Virus record (IMG/VR): IMGVR_UViG_3300029319_009278
Span: 1-52,418 of that record
Length of the DNA: 52,418 nucleotides
Strand: one strand, 5' to 3'
From: a virus
The position numbers and the translations under genes are program-made. Numbering within the stretch: the first letter of the stretch is position 1; each line of letters begins with the position of its first letter. Under the pieces are notes generated by a model, which worked only from the letters and a program-made list of their open reading frames with translations, was not told where the DNA came from and did no database searches. Of the stretch, positions 1 to 9,247 are shown one piece after another.

Positions 1-564
1 CTCTCGGAACTCGTTGACATATTTGTCACGGTCGTCAATCAGAAGTCCTTGTTTTCCGTTCCAAACTCCGTAGGGTTTCTTGCTGTCAGACAAGTTAACT
101 TTTTCAACTGGAACACCCAGTTCTCGCTCAACCCAGATTCGCTTGCCGACTTTGGAACCTTCAGCCATCGGGGCAGACAAAATCTCCAACCCTGGGATAT
201 CTTTGATGTAATCCCACAGTTCTTTGCCGCCACGCTCCCAGCCAAGATTAGCCCAGAGGTCAACGTTGTCCTCAACCATCCGGTACATCAAGTCTCGGAT
301 TCGCTTGTTGCGTCCGAGGCTGCCCTCTTGGTCAGAACGGGCAATATGCCACCTGTTGATTTCTACGTCCCAGCCGCCAAGTTCTCTGGCTGCTGCTCGG
401 GCAAGTTTGTAGAGTTTGTAATCAGGGCTGCCAGAGCCTTTCAAGGCTTTGTACTTTTCCTGATTGTTCGCAATTTCTTGGAACTTCTCGTTCATATATT
501 CTAGAACGCCGCCCTCAAAGTTGACGAGGACGCCATCCATATCGCTAAAGACTTGGTAACTCAT
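1..564 (-). CDS. HAD-family 5'-nucleotidase-like protein (3' end cut by window edge)
   Basis: The minus-strand frame starts at ATG 562-564 and stays open to base 1, so the C-terminus is missing. I translated it by hand: it begins MSYQVFSDMDGVLVNFEGG. The DMDGVLVNFEGG segment is HAD motif I (DxDxxxxxF), as in 5'(3')-deoxyribonucleotidase-like phage enzymes, and the last visible segment LLIDDRDKYVNEF looks like the acidic HAD motif near the C-terminus. The family dephosphorylates nucleotides or other small phosphates in the cytoplasm. A GGGAGG ribosome site lies 7 bases upstream, and a sigma70-like promoter precedes it. At 188 visible residues it is probably nearly complete. The substrate is inference. 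Confidence 0.85.
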   Translation of the reverse strand, partial: MSYQVFSDMDGVLVNFEGGVLEYMNEKFQEIANNQEKYKALKGSGSPDYKLYKLARAAARELGGWDVEINRWHIARSDQEGSLGRNKRIRDLMYRMVEDNVDLWANLGWERGGKELWDYIKDIPGLEILSAPMAEGSKVGKRIWVERELGVPVEKVNLSDSKKPYGVWNGKQGLLIDDRDKYVNEFRE

Positions 565-571
565 AGGAGCA

Positions 572-577
572 CCTCCC
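572..577 (-). promoter_or_regulatory. Shine-Dalgarno site of the HAD gene
   Basis: GGGAGG read on the minus strand, 7 bases from ATG 564. It fixes the start of a reading frame that runs off the window. Confidence 0.8.
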
Positions 578-586
578 TTCAATATG

Positions 587-614
587 ATAATACCACTAGT
601 TTTTAAGAAGTCAA
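587..614 (-). promoter_or_regulatory. Sigma70-like promoter upstream of the HAD gene
   Basis: On the minus strand TTGACT (609-614) and TATTAT (587-592) are separated by 16 bases. Each differs from the bacterial consensus hexamer (TTGACA, TATAAT) at one base. It lies in the 55-base gap between the stop of the 150-residue gene and the start of the HAD gene. It may give the left-hand genes host-polymerase transcription separate from the long late operon. Found by eye; no transcript data. Confidence 0.5.
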
Positions 615-619
615 GAAGT

Positions 620-1072
620 TTATTTCTTCTTCTTTGCTTTTTCTTTTTGTATGTTTGTGGCGATGGCGTATGCTGCTCTTTCGCCCTCTTCTTTGCCGTA
701 TTGTTTTTTGGTGCTTTTCATTATCTCTTTAGCATCATCATCACGACCCTTGATTTGTTTCTTGGTAAGTTTCGCCTCTCCCATAACATGGTCGTATTCA
801 AGATAATGCTTGACTGCACCGATGTAGTCTGCTATCTTGGTCATCTTGCTTTGAATCCAAGCCGGGAACTCGTCGCCGTCTTCTATCATGTCAAAGATGG
901 CTGTGGCGTATTCTGCTGTCTTAAACATTTGGCGCTTGGCCATGCTGCCCTCATGATCCTCTTCGTGATGATGACTTGGTTGAGCTTCCATGTCAATGGA
1001 CTGCATGTCTCCACACATCTCATTTATCTGTTCTTTGATTAATTGTCGAATTGTTTCTTCAGATAACTTCAT
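620..1072 (-). CDS. Small conserved phage protein, function unknown
   Basis: 150 residues. The N-terminus MKLSEETIRQLIKEQINEM resembles the short amphipathic leader seen on many small proteins of marine phages. The middle (about 70-90, FPAWIQSKMTKIADYIGAV) and the lysine-rich C-terminus (about 120-150) also recall a recurring but functionally undefined family in those phages; this is from memory of such sequences. A His/Glu run (HHHEEDHE) sits near residue 35. The 15-base gap upstream has no clear ribosome site, which is odd beside its neighbours. It may be a DNA-binding or virion-associated protein, but nothing proves this. Confidence 0.8.
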   Translation of the reverse strand: MKLSEETIRQLIKEQINEMCGDMQSIDMEAQPSHHHEEDHEGSMAKRQMFKTAEYATAIFDMIEDGDEFPAWIQSKMTKIADYIGAVKHYLEYDHVMGEAKLTKKQIKGRDDDAKEIMKSTKKQYGKEEGERAAYAIATNIQKEKAKKKK

Positions 1073-1087
1073 GCAATAAATAGTATG

Positions 1088-1666
1088 CTAATCAACTAAA
1101 ACTATCTTTTCTGACAAGAATCCCTCATTGTTTTCATTTCGCAAAAGGAACTCTCCAGCCCTAGCAATTACCACAGCATCGGCACGATCATCTGTTCCCT
1201 TTTTAAAGTTCCTGCCCCCACGAGCCATCTCATATTTAAACGCTGTTTTCTCTTTTTCAATCACCGCCTCAACAACCATCTTTTTTCGCTGCGGTCCTTT
1301 GGTGCTTCGAGGAAACGATAGCCCATATAAAGATCTGGCCGTGTTGACGTTGATATATGTCGGTGGCATCTCAAAACAATCAAAACATATCCAAGACACA
1401 ATGCCGTTAAATTTCGCTAGTTTAATAATTGTGTCTGCTCTAGATTTGCCTGGTAAAAACTTTTTGAGTGCTGTCTCAATAAAAACATTCTCTATGTTAT
1501 ACTCGGAGCGTATAGTATACAAGGATGCTCCAATAAATTCAGCTTTGTCAAAGAGCGTCTCTAGCTTTGATATATCCCAGCCATCGGACAAAACCAACTT
1601 CTTTGTTCTTGGGTCTATAACAGCAACACCAACCATGGTGGTTGAAATATCTAAACCTAATATCAT
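1088..1666 (-). CDS. RuvC-like Holliday junction resolvase / RNase H-fold nuclease
   Basis: 192 residues, the usual size for RuvC-type resolvases. The N-terminal strand MILGLDISTTMVGVAVID is the RNase H-fold signature with a catalytic aspartate at position 6. Further acidic residues are at E64 (VFIETALK) and D159/D160/D163 (GTDDRADAV), giving the expected four-acid metal site. Such enzymes cut branched DNA in the cytoplasm, resolving recombination or replication intermediates before packaging, the job endonuclease VII does in T4. There is no clear Shine-Dalgarno, but the start sits right at the first conserved strand. It follows the structural block by 13 bases. A related RuvC-fold nuclease with another role is possible. 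Confidence 0.85.
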   Translation of the reverse strand: MILGLDISTTMVGVAVIDPRTKKLVLSDGWDISKLETLFDKAEFIGASLYTIRSEYNIENVFIETALKKFLPGKSRADTIIKLAKFNGIVSWICFDCFEMPPTYINVNTARSLYGLSFPRSTKGPQRKKMVVEAVIEKEKTAFKYEMARGGRNFKKGTDDRADAVVIARAGEFLLRNENNEGFLSEKIVLVD

Positions 1667-1679
1667 AATATCGATTATA

Positions 1680-3242
1680 TTACAAGTCTATTTTTAATTT
1701 AAATGTATAGGAATCAGTTTCTTTTTTCAAGACCGGATTGGCTAATTTAGCAATACCAATTAGGTTTTTATCGCTATCGTAAATTCCTACTTTGCTTATG
1801 AACACTTGCTTTTCAAACTGTTCTTGGTTGTCTCCAATGTTGCAGTATTCATTTTGAGAAGTGTTTTTTATTTGTATTTCACGAGGTTCAACGTAGCTGC
1901 CGCTGCCAGCAAAAATTTGTTCTCTCCAATTTTTATAAGAAGAAGATACCCAAGTTGGATTATTTGAATTATTAAAATCACCTGCTGACGCATTTGCAAA
2001 CATTGTCATAGTCGGAATATTATTCGTACCCCTAAACCTTATATTAAATAAACTAGCAGATGGATAAGCTGGATAGTCGTTTACCGCAGAAGAGGTATTA
2101 TAGGATCCAAAATAAGTCCACCTTGGTTTAACCTGTGCTGGGGGACCTTCGCCATTTAAAGTTAGTTGTCCGTCGTAAGAATCAGTCACATCATCAGAAC
2201 TTGCCATTATTGGGGTTGTGCTTGTAAGGATGATAAAACCCTCATTATACAATACAACACCTACTGTCGATCCAGATGTATCATTCATAGTTGATATTAG
2301 TTCACCATTTTGTCTCTCATCTATTGCCACATCAATAAGCGAACCTGTATAATAGTACTCTAGGCGAACAGACCCTTTTTCTATTCCCGCATCATAAAAA
2401 ATAGATGGTATACTTACAAGACTCAAAGCACCAGTCAGGAATGGTTTATGTAGTCCAGTTGCCTCTGGAACGCTCGAAGAGTACTCAAACGCAGGAGAAT
2501 ATATTTTATAACTGTCAAGTACATTTCGCAGCGCTATGATCCTTTTACTCGCAGAAAAATAAATATCCGTTGATTGATACCCAGGGTCCTGAAATCCTAC
2601 TTGGACTCGGTTCCACAAGGGGGCACCCGGAGTTGGTCCGTTGTCCAGTGCATTTCCGCCATTAATCGTTGTTGTCCAACCCCTATATGGTTTGGGGGCT
2701 CCTGGGTGGACAAGGTATTGTGCCCCGTTTGCGGCTTCTGCCCTCCAGGGTGTAATTCTTGCCGGAATGTACTCCCTGGAAATAGAAGACGTATAGGGAT
2801 AAGAACTTGTCATAACTGTCCCAGGTGGGAGGCGATTGTATTCAGTTAAAGACATGCCCCTAAATCTGTGCCCAGTGTTATTCTTTATGACAATAGGAGT
2901 TATACGATGATAAGAGGAAGATGCCAAAGCAGGGTTTATGGATCTTAATAATTGTCCTGACCTGCCACCAAATATTCCGTCTTGCCACGGGACTCTTGCT
3001 TGAGACTGATCTCCATAATCGTAATACGATGCCGAGTGATTAACTATGTTTAACTCAAAAGCATTTAGAAACGATGATGTAGTATCAGTATTAACGTATG
3101 AAGAGGTAATAATCAAATCACCGTCATAACGATGATTATTGATAATGTGGCTACCAGAATATAATGTTATTGAGTATTCAGGATGCGTTCGCAACCTGTT
3201 AATAAAGATATCGTCTGTACCAAATCGGCGGAGGTAGGACAT
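1680..3242 (-). CDS. Putative virion structural protein sharing a C-terminal domain with its upstream neighbour
   Basis: 520 residues, rich in Ser, Tyr, Thr and Asn, as in beta-rich tail or fibre proteins. I do not recognise a named family. The last 40 residues (KVGIYDSDKNLIGIAKLANP then a KLKIDL ending) closely match the end of the 385-residue neighbour (TVGLYSPDNELLAVAKLSEP then RVRLDY). The two therefore probably share a C-terminal assembly or attachment domain. Both also contain similar segments before it on 'ITSSY/SSSY' strands. A G-rich stretch precedes the start. Likely a distal tail or adhesin component, by context. Confidence 0.75.
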   Translation of the reverse strand: MSYLRRFGTDDIFINRLRTHPEYSITLYSGSHIINNHRYDGDLIITSSYVNTDTTSSFLNAFELNIVNHSASYYDYGDQSQARVPWQDGIFGGRSGQLLRSINPALASSSYHRITPIVIKNNTGHRFRGMSLTEYNRLPPGTVMTSSYPYTSSISREYIPARITPWRAEAANGAQYLVHPGAPKPYRGWTTTINGGNALDNGPTPGAPLWNRVQVGFQDPGYQSTDIYFSASKRIIALRNVLDSYKIYSPAFEYSSSVPEATGLHKPFLTGALSLVSIPSIFYDAGIEKGSVRLEYYYTGSLIDVAIDERQNGELISTMNDTSGSTVGVVLYNEGFIILTSTTPIMASSDDVTDSYDGQLTLNGEGPPAQVKPRWTYFGSYNTSSAVNDYPAYPSASLFNIRFRGTNNIPTMTMFANASAGDFNNSNNPTWVSSSYKNWREQIFAGSGSYVEPREIQIKNTSQNEYCNIGDNQEQFEKQVFISKVGIYDSDKNLIGIAKLANPVLKKETDSYTFKLKIDL

Positions 3243-3254
3243 GCTATCCCCCCA

Positions 3255-4412
3255 CTAGTAATCTAGCCTGACCCTCAGAGTAAACTCATTCGAAGGCGTC
3301 TTCTTCAGAGGTTCGCTGAGTTTTGCTACAGCCAACAACTCGTTGTCTGGACTGTAAAGACCGACCGTTGTCATGTATGTCAAAGGCTCATCTTCGGCTT
3401 CTTCTTTTACTCTAACCTGACTAGAAGACAGATAGGTTGGGTTGCTACTATAATTAAACTCGTTAGCGTTTGCTCGGCAGAAATATATGCTTGAGTTAAG
3501 TTCTGTAGTATTTGTAAAATAAATATCCTGTATTCTTGATCTCAAAGCATCTGCGGTGCCACTAATTGATGCACTGTGCAGAGTGTCGTTTATGTCGTAG
3601 TAAGAACTACTGATAAAAACAAATTTGCCGCCGGTATTGGCGGCCAAATTACCACCCCATGTTTGCATAGTAATATCATTAAGCAAACCGCCGCTATCCT
3701 GCGTCTTGAATAGAGAAGAGGAGAGCAACACTATACCAGCTTGGTAATAAATCAAACCAACCGGAACCGACACACCAAGAGGAATGTTCAATCCTGGGTC
3801 CAATACTCGGCGAGTTTGAGCGGTGTTAGAGGATGTGACATAGAGAATATTATACTCGCCAGCGGGAGAGTTAGTCTTGAAAGAATCTGATCCGCTGATG
3901 TCTTGTATAAGAACTGTGTCGGCTGTACTAGAAGCGAGAGGCAATGTGCCAGTCGGATCCATGTTTAGTTGCATTCTAAAAGTGCCTTTTTGAATTTCAT
4001 CTTTTGCCAACAGTCTTGAGAAATTCAAGAATAAGCAATCTTTGAATTTTAATCCAGATGAAAGTTCACCATCTTGATCAAATTCTCTAATACTACCAGT
4101 GACATCATGTCCTGCTAAAATTTGAGCCATTTGATTATATATTTGAACTTTCTGCACGCCCTGTATCGTGGTCGAAGAAGACTGTGGAGAGGTTGGCGAA
4201 AGACCAGTCGTAAGGTCAAATATGTGATTAGCAGACGAACTTAAATATGGATAATCATAAACTGATTGAAACATTCCATGAGCATAGTTCTTAATGTTGT
4301 CGTCCTCATACGTTCCCGAAGAAATAGTCCCCGTTAGTGGAATAGCCTCATGCAACATAGTGCGGGCTGATGTAATATCTGCTGGATCTAGTGTCTTAAA
4401 TGACGTTGCCAT
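3255..4412 (-). CDS. Putative virion structural protein with conserved N-terminus
   Basis: 385 residues starting MATSFKTLDPADITSARTM. The start is supported by AGGAG 6-10 bases upstream. The composition is beta-rich with many SSS motifs. The C-terminal 40 residues are shared with the next gene in the operon (1680-3242). By memory this type of N-terminus occurs in structural proteins of T4-like marine phages, but I cannot assign a role. It lies in a run of tail-associated genes, so tail or baseplate decoration is the best guess. Confidence 0.75.
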   Translation of the reverse strand: MATSFKTLDPADITSARTMLHEAIPLTGTISSGTYEDDNIKNYAHGMFQSVYDYPYLSSSANHIFDLTTGLSPTSPQSSSTTIQGVQKVQIYNQMAQILAGHDVTGSIREFDQDGELSSGLKFKDCLFLNFSRLLAKDEIQKGTFRMQLNMDPTGTLPLASSTADTVLIQDISGSDSFKTNSPAGEYNILYVTSSNTAQTRRVLDPGLNIPLGVSVPVGLIYYQAGIVLLSSSLFKTQDSGGLLNDITMQTWGGNLAANTGGKFVFISSSYYDINDTLHSASISGTADALRSRIQDIYFTNTTELNSSIYFCRANANEFNYSSNPTYLSSSQVRVKEEAEDEPLTYMTTVGLYSPDNELLAVAKLSEPLKKTPSNEFTLRVRLDY

Positions 4413-4423
4413 GTTATCTCCTC

Positions 4424-5470
4424 TTATACCTTCTTAAGATATCGAACAGGGATATCCAAACGGTATCCGGTTTCAAACCCGGTTATTCTAATTGTTGAAT
4501 CAATAAATCTAAATGAGTCGCCCGTAGCATTAACGTAGCCCGTAGCTGTCGTTCCACCAAGTCTAGTAAAAAGAACGTTACTTGTAGAAATACTGTCGCT
4601 AGCAAGAATTCTAAATGCCAAGCGGCTACCATATCTACCGCCGTTGGCGTCTCCAATCACGGAGAAAGAATCTGATGGACTCTCTGGGTTGTCCGACACA
4701 TTATAAGGCGGCACACCAGGGGCGTCGCCGTCGGGTGTCGCAAAGTATGACGAGTTAGATTCTAGGGCAAAGAAGTAGCTTGCGATGTTGTCATCGTCAA
4801 TAAAGCTTGGTCTTGCAACTGTTGTTCCGTCAAGCGACAAGATTTGTCCTAAACGGTTGTCCATTTCCACCAAGTATCTTGTTTCCTTAAGAGGGTCACC
4901 AGCATTTAATTTTTGCACACTAAGATCTGTATTGTTTAGTCCTTGATCAACACAAACAAATTGCCCTGCGGTAGCAAAAGTTCTATTGCCACGGATAATG
5001 CCTATTTGAGTTCTAAACGGCGATGTAGTGGCCGCAGAAGTCTTAAAGGTGTCTGGGTCAGATGTGGTGTAATCTGCCGTAATAAGGTAGCCACCAACAG
5101 GAATATTGCTGAATGCTGTGGTGTTCTTGTCAACTGTTTTAGAAATAATATCATTGTTAAGGAGAACCGGAAGATAGAGCAGGTCCGGTCTCGAATAGGT
5201 TACAAGTTTGTGATTTAAAATCGATGTATTATTAGTAAAGGCTTCTAGGACTGGGGTCTGAAGAATGTTTACATCATAATATGCCGAGCCGCTAGGGTGT
5301 CTTCCTTCTGCGCTGTTGGCATTTCGATACAAAGAGTAGTCTATCTCATCATCACTAAAAGCATACTTTGCAATCCTAAAACTGCCATCTCCAGCAGCCA
5401 GGCGTTTTCTTCCTGTGTCGGTCAGAACCGCATCAAGAATAATGTCTCCACTGTTATCTAAAAATGCCAT
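4424..5470 (-). CDS. Putative virion structural protein with 'TxxGRxxLxxG' N-terminal module
   Basis: 348 residues. The N-terminus (about 15-45: VLTDTGRKRLAAGDGSFRIA, then YAFSDDEIDY) is a compact conserved module. The same pattern appears in the 341-residue gene at 12825-13850 (ELTPHGRHLYSQGKF, then YYSFFDDDILYD), so the two genes share an N-terminal domain despite lying 7 kb apart. The rest is beta-rich with no catalytic motif. A GAGGA site precedes ATG 5470. It is preceded by the longest gap in the window. Role: probably a tail-associated structural component; inference from context. Confidence 0.78.
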   Translation of the reverse strand: MAFLDNSGDIILDAVLTDTGRKRLAAGDGSFRIAKYAFSDDEIDYSLYRNANSAEGRHPSGSAYYDVNILQTPVLEAFTNNTSILNHKLVTYSRPDLLYLPVLLNNDIISKTVDKNTTAFSNIPVGGYLITADYTTSDPDTFKTSAATTSPFRTQIGIIRGNRTFATAGQFVCVDQGLNNTDLSVQKLNAGDPLKETRYLVEMDNRLGQILSLDGTTVARPSFIDDDNIASYFFALESNSSYFATPDGDAPGVPPYNVSDNPESPSDSFSVIGDANGGRYGSRLAFRILASDSISTSNVLFTRLGGTTATGYVNATGDSFRFIDSTIRITGFETGYRLDIPVRYLKKV

Positions 5471-5548
5471 TTATAAATCCTCGCTTTTTTTGGCTCCTAG
5501 TAAATAGTATCCTTTTTGTGTTTTTAAATATTTGTATCACTTGATCGT
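5471..5548 (-). promoter_or_regulatory. Longest intergenic gap, A/T-rich, possible regulatory site
   Basis: This 78-base gap separates the 1232-residue gene from the 348-residue gene. It holds the GAGGA ribosome site of the latter, T-runs, and two plus-strand TAAATA words (5501-5506 and 5525-5530), the second within the palindromic AAATATTT. I see no GC-rich hairpin for a classical terminator and no good sigma70 promoter. The TAAATA core resembles that of the T4 late promoter (TATAAATA), but it points away from the genes. Confidence 0.3.
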
Positions 5549-8500
5549 TTAATCTTGTTCTTCGTTAATATTAAAGTTTATCACCAAATCAATTTTCTTC
5601 CCAGTGTCCTTTGAGGTTAGGCGAACAACAAACTTCTCAACCTTTTCCCCGTTACTGTCAGCTATACACCTATTACCGTTCACAAGACTTCTAGAACTAA
5701 AACTTGGGGGCTCATCTTCCACAGATTCCTGTATTGGCAATTTTTGAATGTCTGCTGCTGATATTTCTAAAAACCTAATCAAAGACTTGGTTTCTTTTTT
5801 TCCTGATCTGACTTCTGGTTCGTAAATTTTTATCTCCGGAATAAACAGTCCTTTATCCGAAATCATTTGCACTTCATAAACTTCAGATGGAAATGAATAT
5901 TTGTTGTGAACATCTATACATTTGAAAACATAGTAATACTTTGTATTCGGCTTTAGGTCGTCTATAAAATCGTAAGATGCGACAGCCTGTATAGGTGGGG
6001 CGTCGGGGCGAGTACTTATTATCCTATAAGGCGCTTTGCCGATGAACTCTCTATACATGTCTACTGGATCTATATTGGTTGATCGATATATTATCATTGC
6101 CTGGATTTCCGATAGTCCTTCGCCTCTATATTGAAGTTTGTTCGGCGGCAAATCAAAGTAATCAAACGTTCTTTGGTATCGGTTTATTAGTTCGTTTGCA
6201 GCAGCCTGATTTTGATCAAACGGAATTGGGTCTCTGGCATCTCGGCGTAAGAATGAAGCCCCTTGAGTATTTAACATTACCAGCATTTTTGTTGGATCGC
6301 CTGCATAGGGAACAAGATTAACTAACGGAGCAGGAGGCGGATAGTCTAAAACTTTAGCAACCGGATAAGATACGCCCGTGTTGTTCGCTTCGTCCATCTG
6401 CATTATCCCGGTAGCACGTCGATACTCATCCGATATGACAGGGTACTCTATTATTTTTATACAGGGAATAGTTTCCACATTAAATGAATAAAAAGCCCTG
6501 TTATCAAAAGAATCTTCTAGAGGCGCTAAAGGAAGTTCTCTAAATCTTCTCCTGAAGCGGTACTTGGCTCCATAGACCGCATCGACATTAAAAAGCTCGT
6601 ACTCGTAGTCTGTTCCATACTTAACTTGTGTATCTACAAATTTTATTATGTCGGTTATTTTATTACCATATGGGAGTGCTTCTGAAGGTGTGTTCGGGAA
6701 ATAATAATTTGCTACGACCTCTTTTTGACCATTTGATATTTTGTACTTGACAAGCTTATACATGATAGTTTCGGTAGCACACTCTGTTTTTCGCCCTGCT
6801 ATTAAATCTCTGTAATCTGGGGCTAAAAAACGTGCCTGATGGCGGACCCAGAATTTTACTCCCTGTATGGCACTTTGAAGAGTTACGATATTATTTAGAC
6901 CTGGACCATAGTTGTTCCTGTTGAATCCGATACTGTCCACTCTTCGCTCAAGGTTATCATCCTGTAAATCGCTAAATATTAACCAGAAAGTATCCATCCA
7001 TTGGTTAAAGTCATATATGCTAACAGTGGCTCCTATCGAAATCTTTCTTTCATAAGGTCTTACGGTTGCTCCGGCTACATCGTAATCTATTTCTGTTGTT
7101 AATAACTCCATATCTACTTCGTCAGATATAGTATTCTGTGCTTTTAATATAGCGTTTGAAACTGTGGCAGACGTGAAATTATAACCCAAAGTGTTACCAA
7201 TTATCCCAGGTGCTTGAGTTGGTATTCCAACTTCAATATACATCGGGAAAGATTTCTTAAAATAATTAAAGTCTTCAAAAATTCGTATGTCCCCGCCTTC
7301 AACCACACTATTGTAATATTGATTAGACCTTTCGCTAGAGAATTCGAAAACAATGTCCTGCTCACCAGTGTTTCCAGTCCCAAAGTTATTGAACAATTCT
7401 ATAAGTTCGTCCGTGGGTCCATCTGATAATTTTGGAACTCCATTATCTAGGAACTCTTGTAGTCGTATCTGCCCGTCATACCCAGGCTCTATGTTAGCAT
7501 TTTGATTATCATCAGACCATGGTGGCAAACTAGCAACGTTCTGGTCATCGGGTGAAGCCGTATCAGATGACAACTTATAGATATACATATTTGGGAGTGC
7601 TCTTTCGCTTAGGCGTGGATCAGATATGGCGTTTTCATAATCCTCAAGGAAAAAGTTATACTTTGGACGAACAAAAGCGCCCTGGAAGATAGACGCTCTT
7701 TGTCTCGATGGCGTGCCCGCTAACTTATTTATTGTAGCTGTTGATTGATCTCGAACAAAAGGTGCTTCGGTTTTAAAGCTATAATACTCATATTCAGCAA
7801 AAGAGGCGCTGCTAATGTCCGAAAGTGTTGGTAAATCAGCAACCATGTCCTCCATCATGCCGTCTGGCACAAATGCCGTCGAGCGCACCGTAGGATTATC
7901 CATCATTGACAAGAAAATAGTTTGAAGCCTCTCTCTTAAGGCCGGAGTATCTCCTTTTATTCTCAATATATTATCGTATACATCAAAAACAGTCGCCGAG
8001 GGCTGGAGGTAGGCACCGGGGTAGAAAAATTCTATTATTCGTTCATCAATTTCTCTTTCAGAGGGAAGTGTTCTGCCGCCAGAGCGACGGCGCATTTCTC
8101 TGATAACATCGTCTTTAATTCGGTTCGCTATTGCTATTTCTGCATCTTGCGAATATTGATAGTTGCCATTTCCGAGCGGCAGAAAAATCAGTCGAGGGAC
8201 GCCTTGGTCATCTAGCCTAAAATCGTCGTCACCCTCGCCGTAGGATACTAATCCCACAGAATTAATCATAGCTTTTGTTACAGGGTTCATGATGGCTGGC
8301 TCGCCGTGTACAAGCCCTAATATTTCGCCTGTCAGTCGGTTCCTCCTAACCTTAATTCTTGGTGGCAGATAAGCCTTCAGTTGTTGCATCGCACCTTCTA
8401 AATTTAGACCATAATCTGTTTGCTGCCAAAGTTGATTCAGTGCTGTCAACATATTAAAATCTTCAGTTAAAATAGAAGACCCATCGTTATAGGTCATGCC

Positions 8501-9247
8501 CCCAGTAAACACCAATTCGTTGCTTACAGTCTCTGCTGGTGAATTGGGTGTTGTAGGTGATTCGCTCCCAAGGGCAGCAAAATATCTTGCTTGCTGTTCA
8601 TTATCAAAGCCAAGGACTTCTCCCCCTTGATAAACTGTTTGCCCTCTATTTCGACCGCCTCTTATAAGCCTTGAACGACCTTGTTGCCCCTGGACAACGT
8701 TGTCAGAGGAATCAGTGAAAGTGGTTCTGCCAAAACCCCCGTAAGACCAATTAACAATATATGACCCTGGAGGGGCATAAGAGAGACTTTCAAGTTCAGG
8801 GTCTTCAGGCGCTGAATAATAATTTCCCAAAGCAGAGTCAGCTACTTCAAACGTTATGTTTTCGTGATTCTTATCTGCACCTAGGGAATAGTACATGTTA
8901 AACGGATCCATTGTTGTCCGATTAAACGGTCTCTGTCCTGCTATTTCCCTAAAATTAAAATTACTTACCTCTTCTATAGGTCCGTGCCATTTTCTATATT
9001 TGTTTCGATCTGGTCTTCCGTGGTCTGGTGGTAGAAAAATTCTATACTGGTCGTTTTTTAGACGAGCCGATCGCCTGCGCTGAAGGTTTCGATCTTCTTC
9101 ATCGGGGGGTTGCTCCCTATCTTGTTGTTCTTGTCTTTGATCCTGCTGACCGGGACGCCCAGGGTCGGCATTATTCTGAAGCCGTCCGGCTCGACCGGCG
9201 TCGCCAGGTCCGTGACCAAATCTATCATCATCAAATGGTCCAGCCAT
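5549..9247 (-). CDS. Large putative tail structural protein with fibronectin III-like segments
   Basis: 1232 residues. The N-terminus (about 10-65) is a charged low-complexity stretch rich in Q, R, D and E, followed by a globular beta-rich body. Two C-terminal segments look like fibronectin type III folds: about 826-900 (ending YEYELFNVDAVYGAKYRF) and about 1043-1126 (DLKPNTKYYYVFKCIDVHN, then YSFPSEVYEV). Such domains are common on exposed phage tail proteins and may bind carbohydrate surfaces. GAGGGG lies 7-8 bases before the start, and the stop of the 1188-residue gene directly abuts the ATG. I cannot name a T4 counterpart. Confidence 0.78.
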   Translation of the reverse strand: MAGPFDDDRFGHGPGDAGRAGRLQNNADPGRPGQQDQRQEQQDREQPPDEEDRNLQRRRSARLKNDQYRIFLPPDHGRPDRNKYRKWHGPIEEVSNFNFREIAGQRPFNRTTMDPFNMYYSLGADKNHENITFEVADSALGNYYSAPEDPELESLSYAPPGSYIVNWSYGGFGRTTFTDSSDNVVQGQQGRSRLIRGGRNRGQTVYQGGEVLGFDNEQQARYFAALGSESPTTPNSPAETVSNELVFTGGMTYNDGSSILTEDFNMLTALNQLWQQTDYGLNLEGAMQQLKAYLPPRIKVRRNRLTGEILGLVHGEPAIMNPVTKAMINSVGLVSYGEGDDDFRLDDQGVPRLIFLPLGNGNYQYSQDAEIAIANRIKDDVIREMRRRSGGRTLPSEREIDERIIEFFYPGAYLQPSATVFDVYDNILRIKGDTPALRERLQTIFLSMMDNPTVRSTAFVPDGMMEDMVADLPTLSDISSASFAEYEYYSFKTEAPFVRDQSTATINKLAGTPSRQRASIFQGAFVRPKYNFFLEDYENAISDPRLSERALPNMYIYKLSSDTASPDDQNVASLPPWSDDNQNANIEPGYDGQIRLQEFLDNGVPKLSDGPTDELIELFNNFGTGNTGEQDIVFEFSSERSNQYYNSVVEGGDIRIFEDFNYFKKSFPMYIEVGIPTQAPGIIGNTLGYNFTSATVSNAILKAQNTISDEVDMELLTTEIDYDVAGATVRPYERKISIGATVSIYDFNQWMDTFWLIFSDLQDDNLERRVDSIGFNRNNYGPGLNNIVTLQSAIQGVKFWVRHQARFLAPDYRDLIAGRKTECATETIMYKLVKYKISNGQKEVVANYYFPNTPSEALPYGNKITDIIKFVDTQVKYGTDYEYELFNVDAVYGAKYRFRRRFRELPLAPLEDSFDNRAFYSFNVETIPCIKIIEYPVISDEYRRATGIMQMDEANNTGVSYPVAKVLDYPPPAPLVNLVPYAGDPTKMLVMLNTQGASFLRRDARDPIPFDQNQAAANELINRYQRTFDYFDLPPNKLQYRGEGLSEIQAMIIYRSTNIDPVDMYREFIGKAPYRIISTRPDAPPIQAVASYDFIDDLKPNTKYYYVFKCIDVHNKYSFPSEVYEVQMISDKGLFIPEIKIYEPEVRSGKKETKSLIRFLEISAADIQKLPIQESVEDEPPSFSSRSLVNGNRCIADSNGEKVEKFVVRLTSKDTGKKIDLVINFNINEEQD

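Noticed and set aside
584-1042. Plus-strand frame with hydrophobic stretches over the 150-residue gene
   Set aside because: It is the antisense of a well-supported minus gene; no ribosome site and composition is typical of a shadow.
1128-1697. Plus-strand frame of 189 codons
   Set aside because: It lies fully antisense to the RuvC-like gene, which has clear catalytic residues.
5471-5548. Rho-independent terminator
   Set aside because: Has T-runs but no stable GC-rich stem that I can see on either strand.
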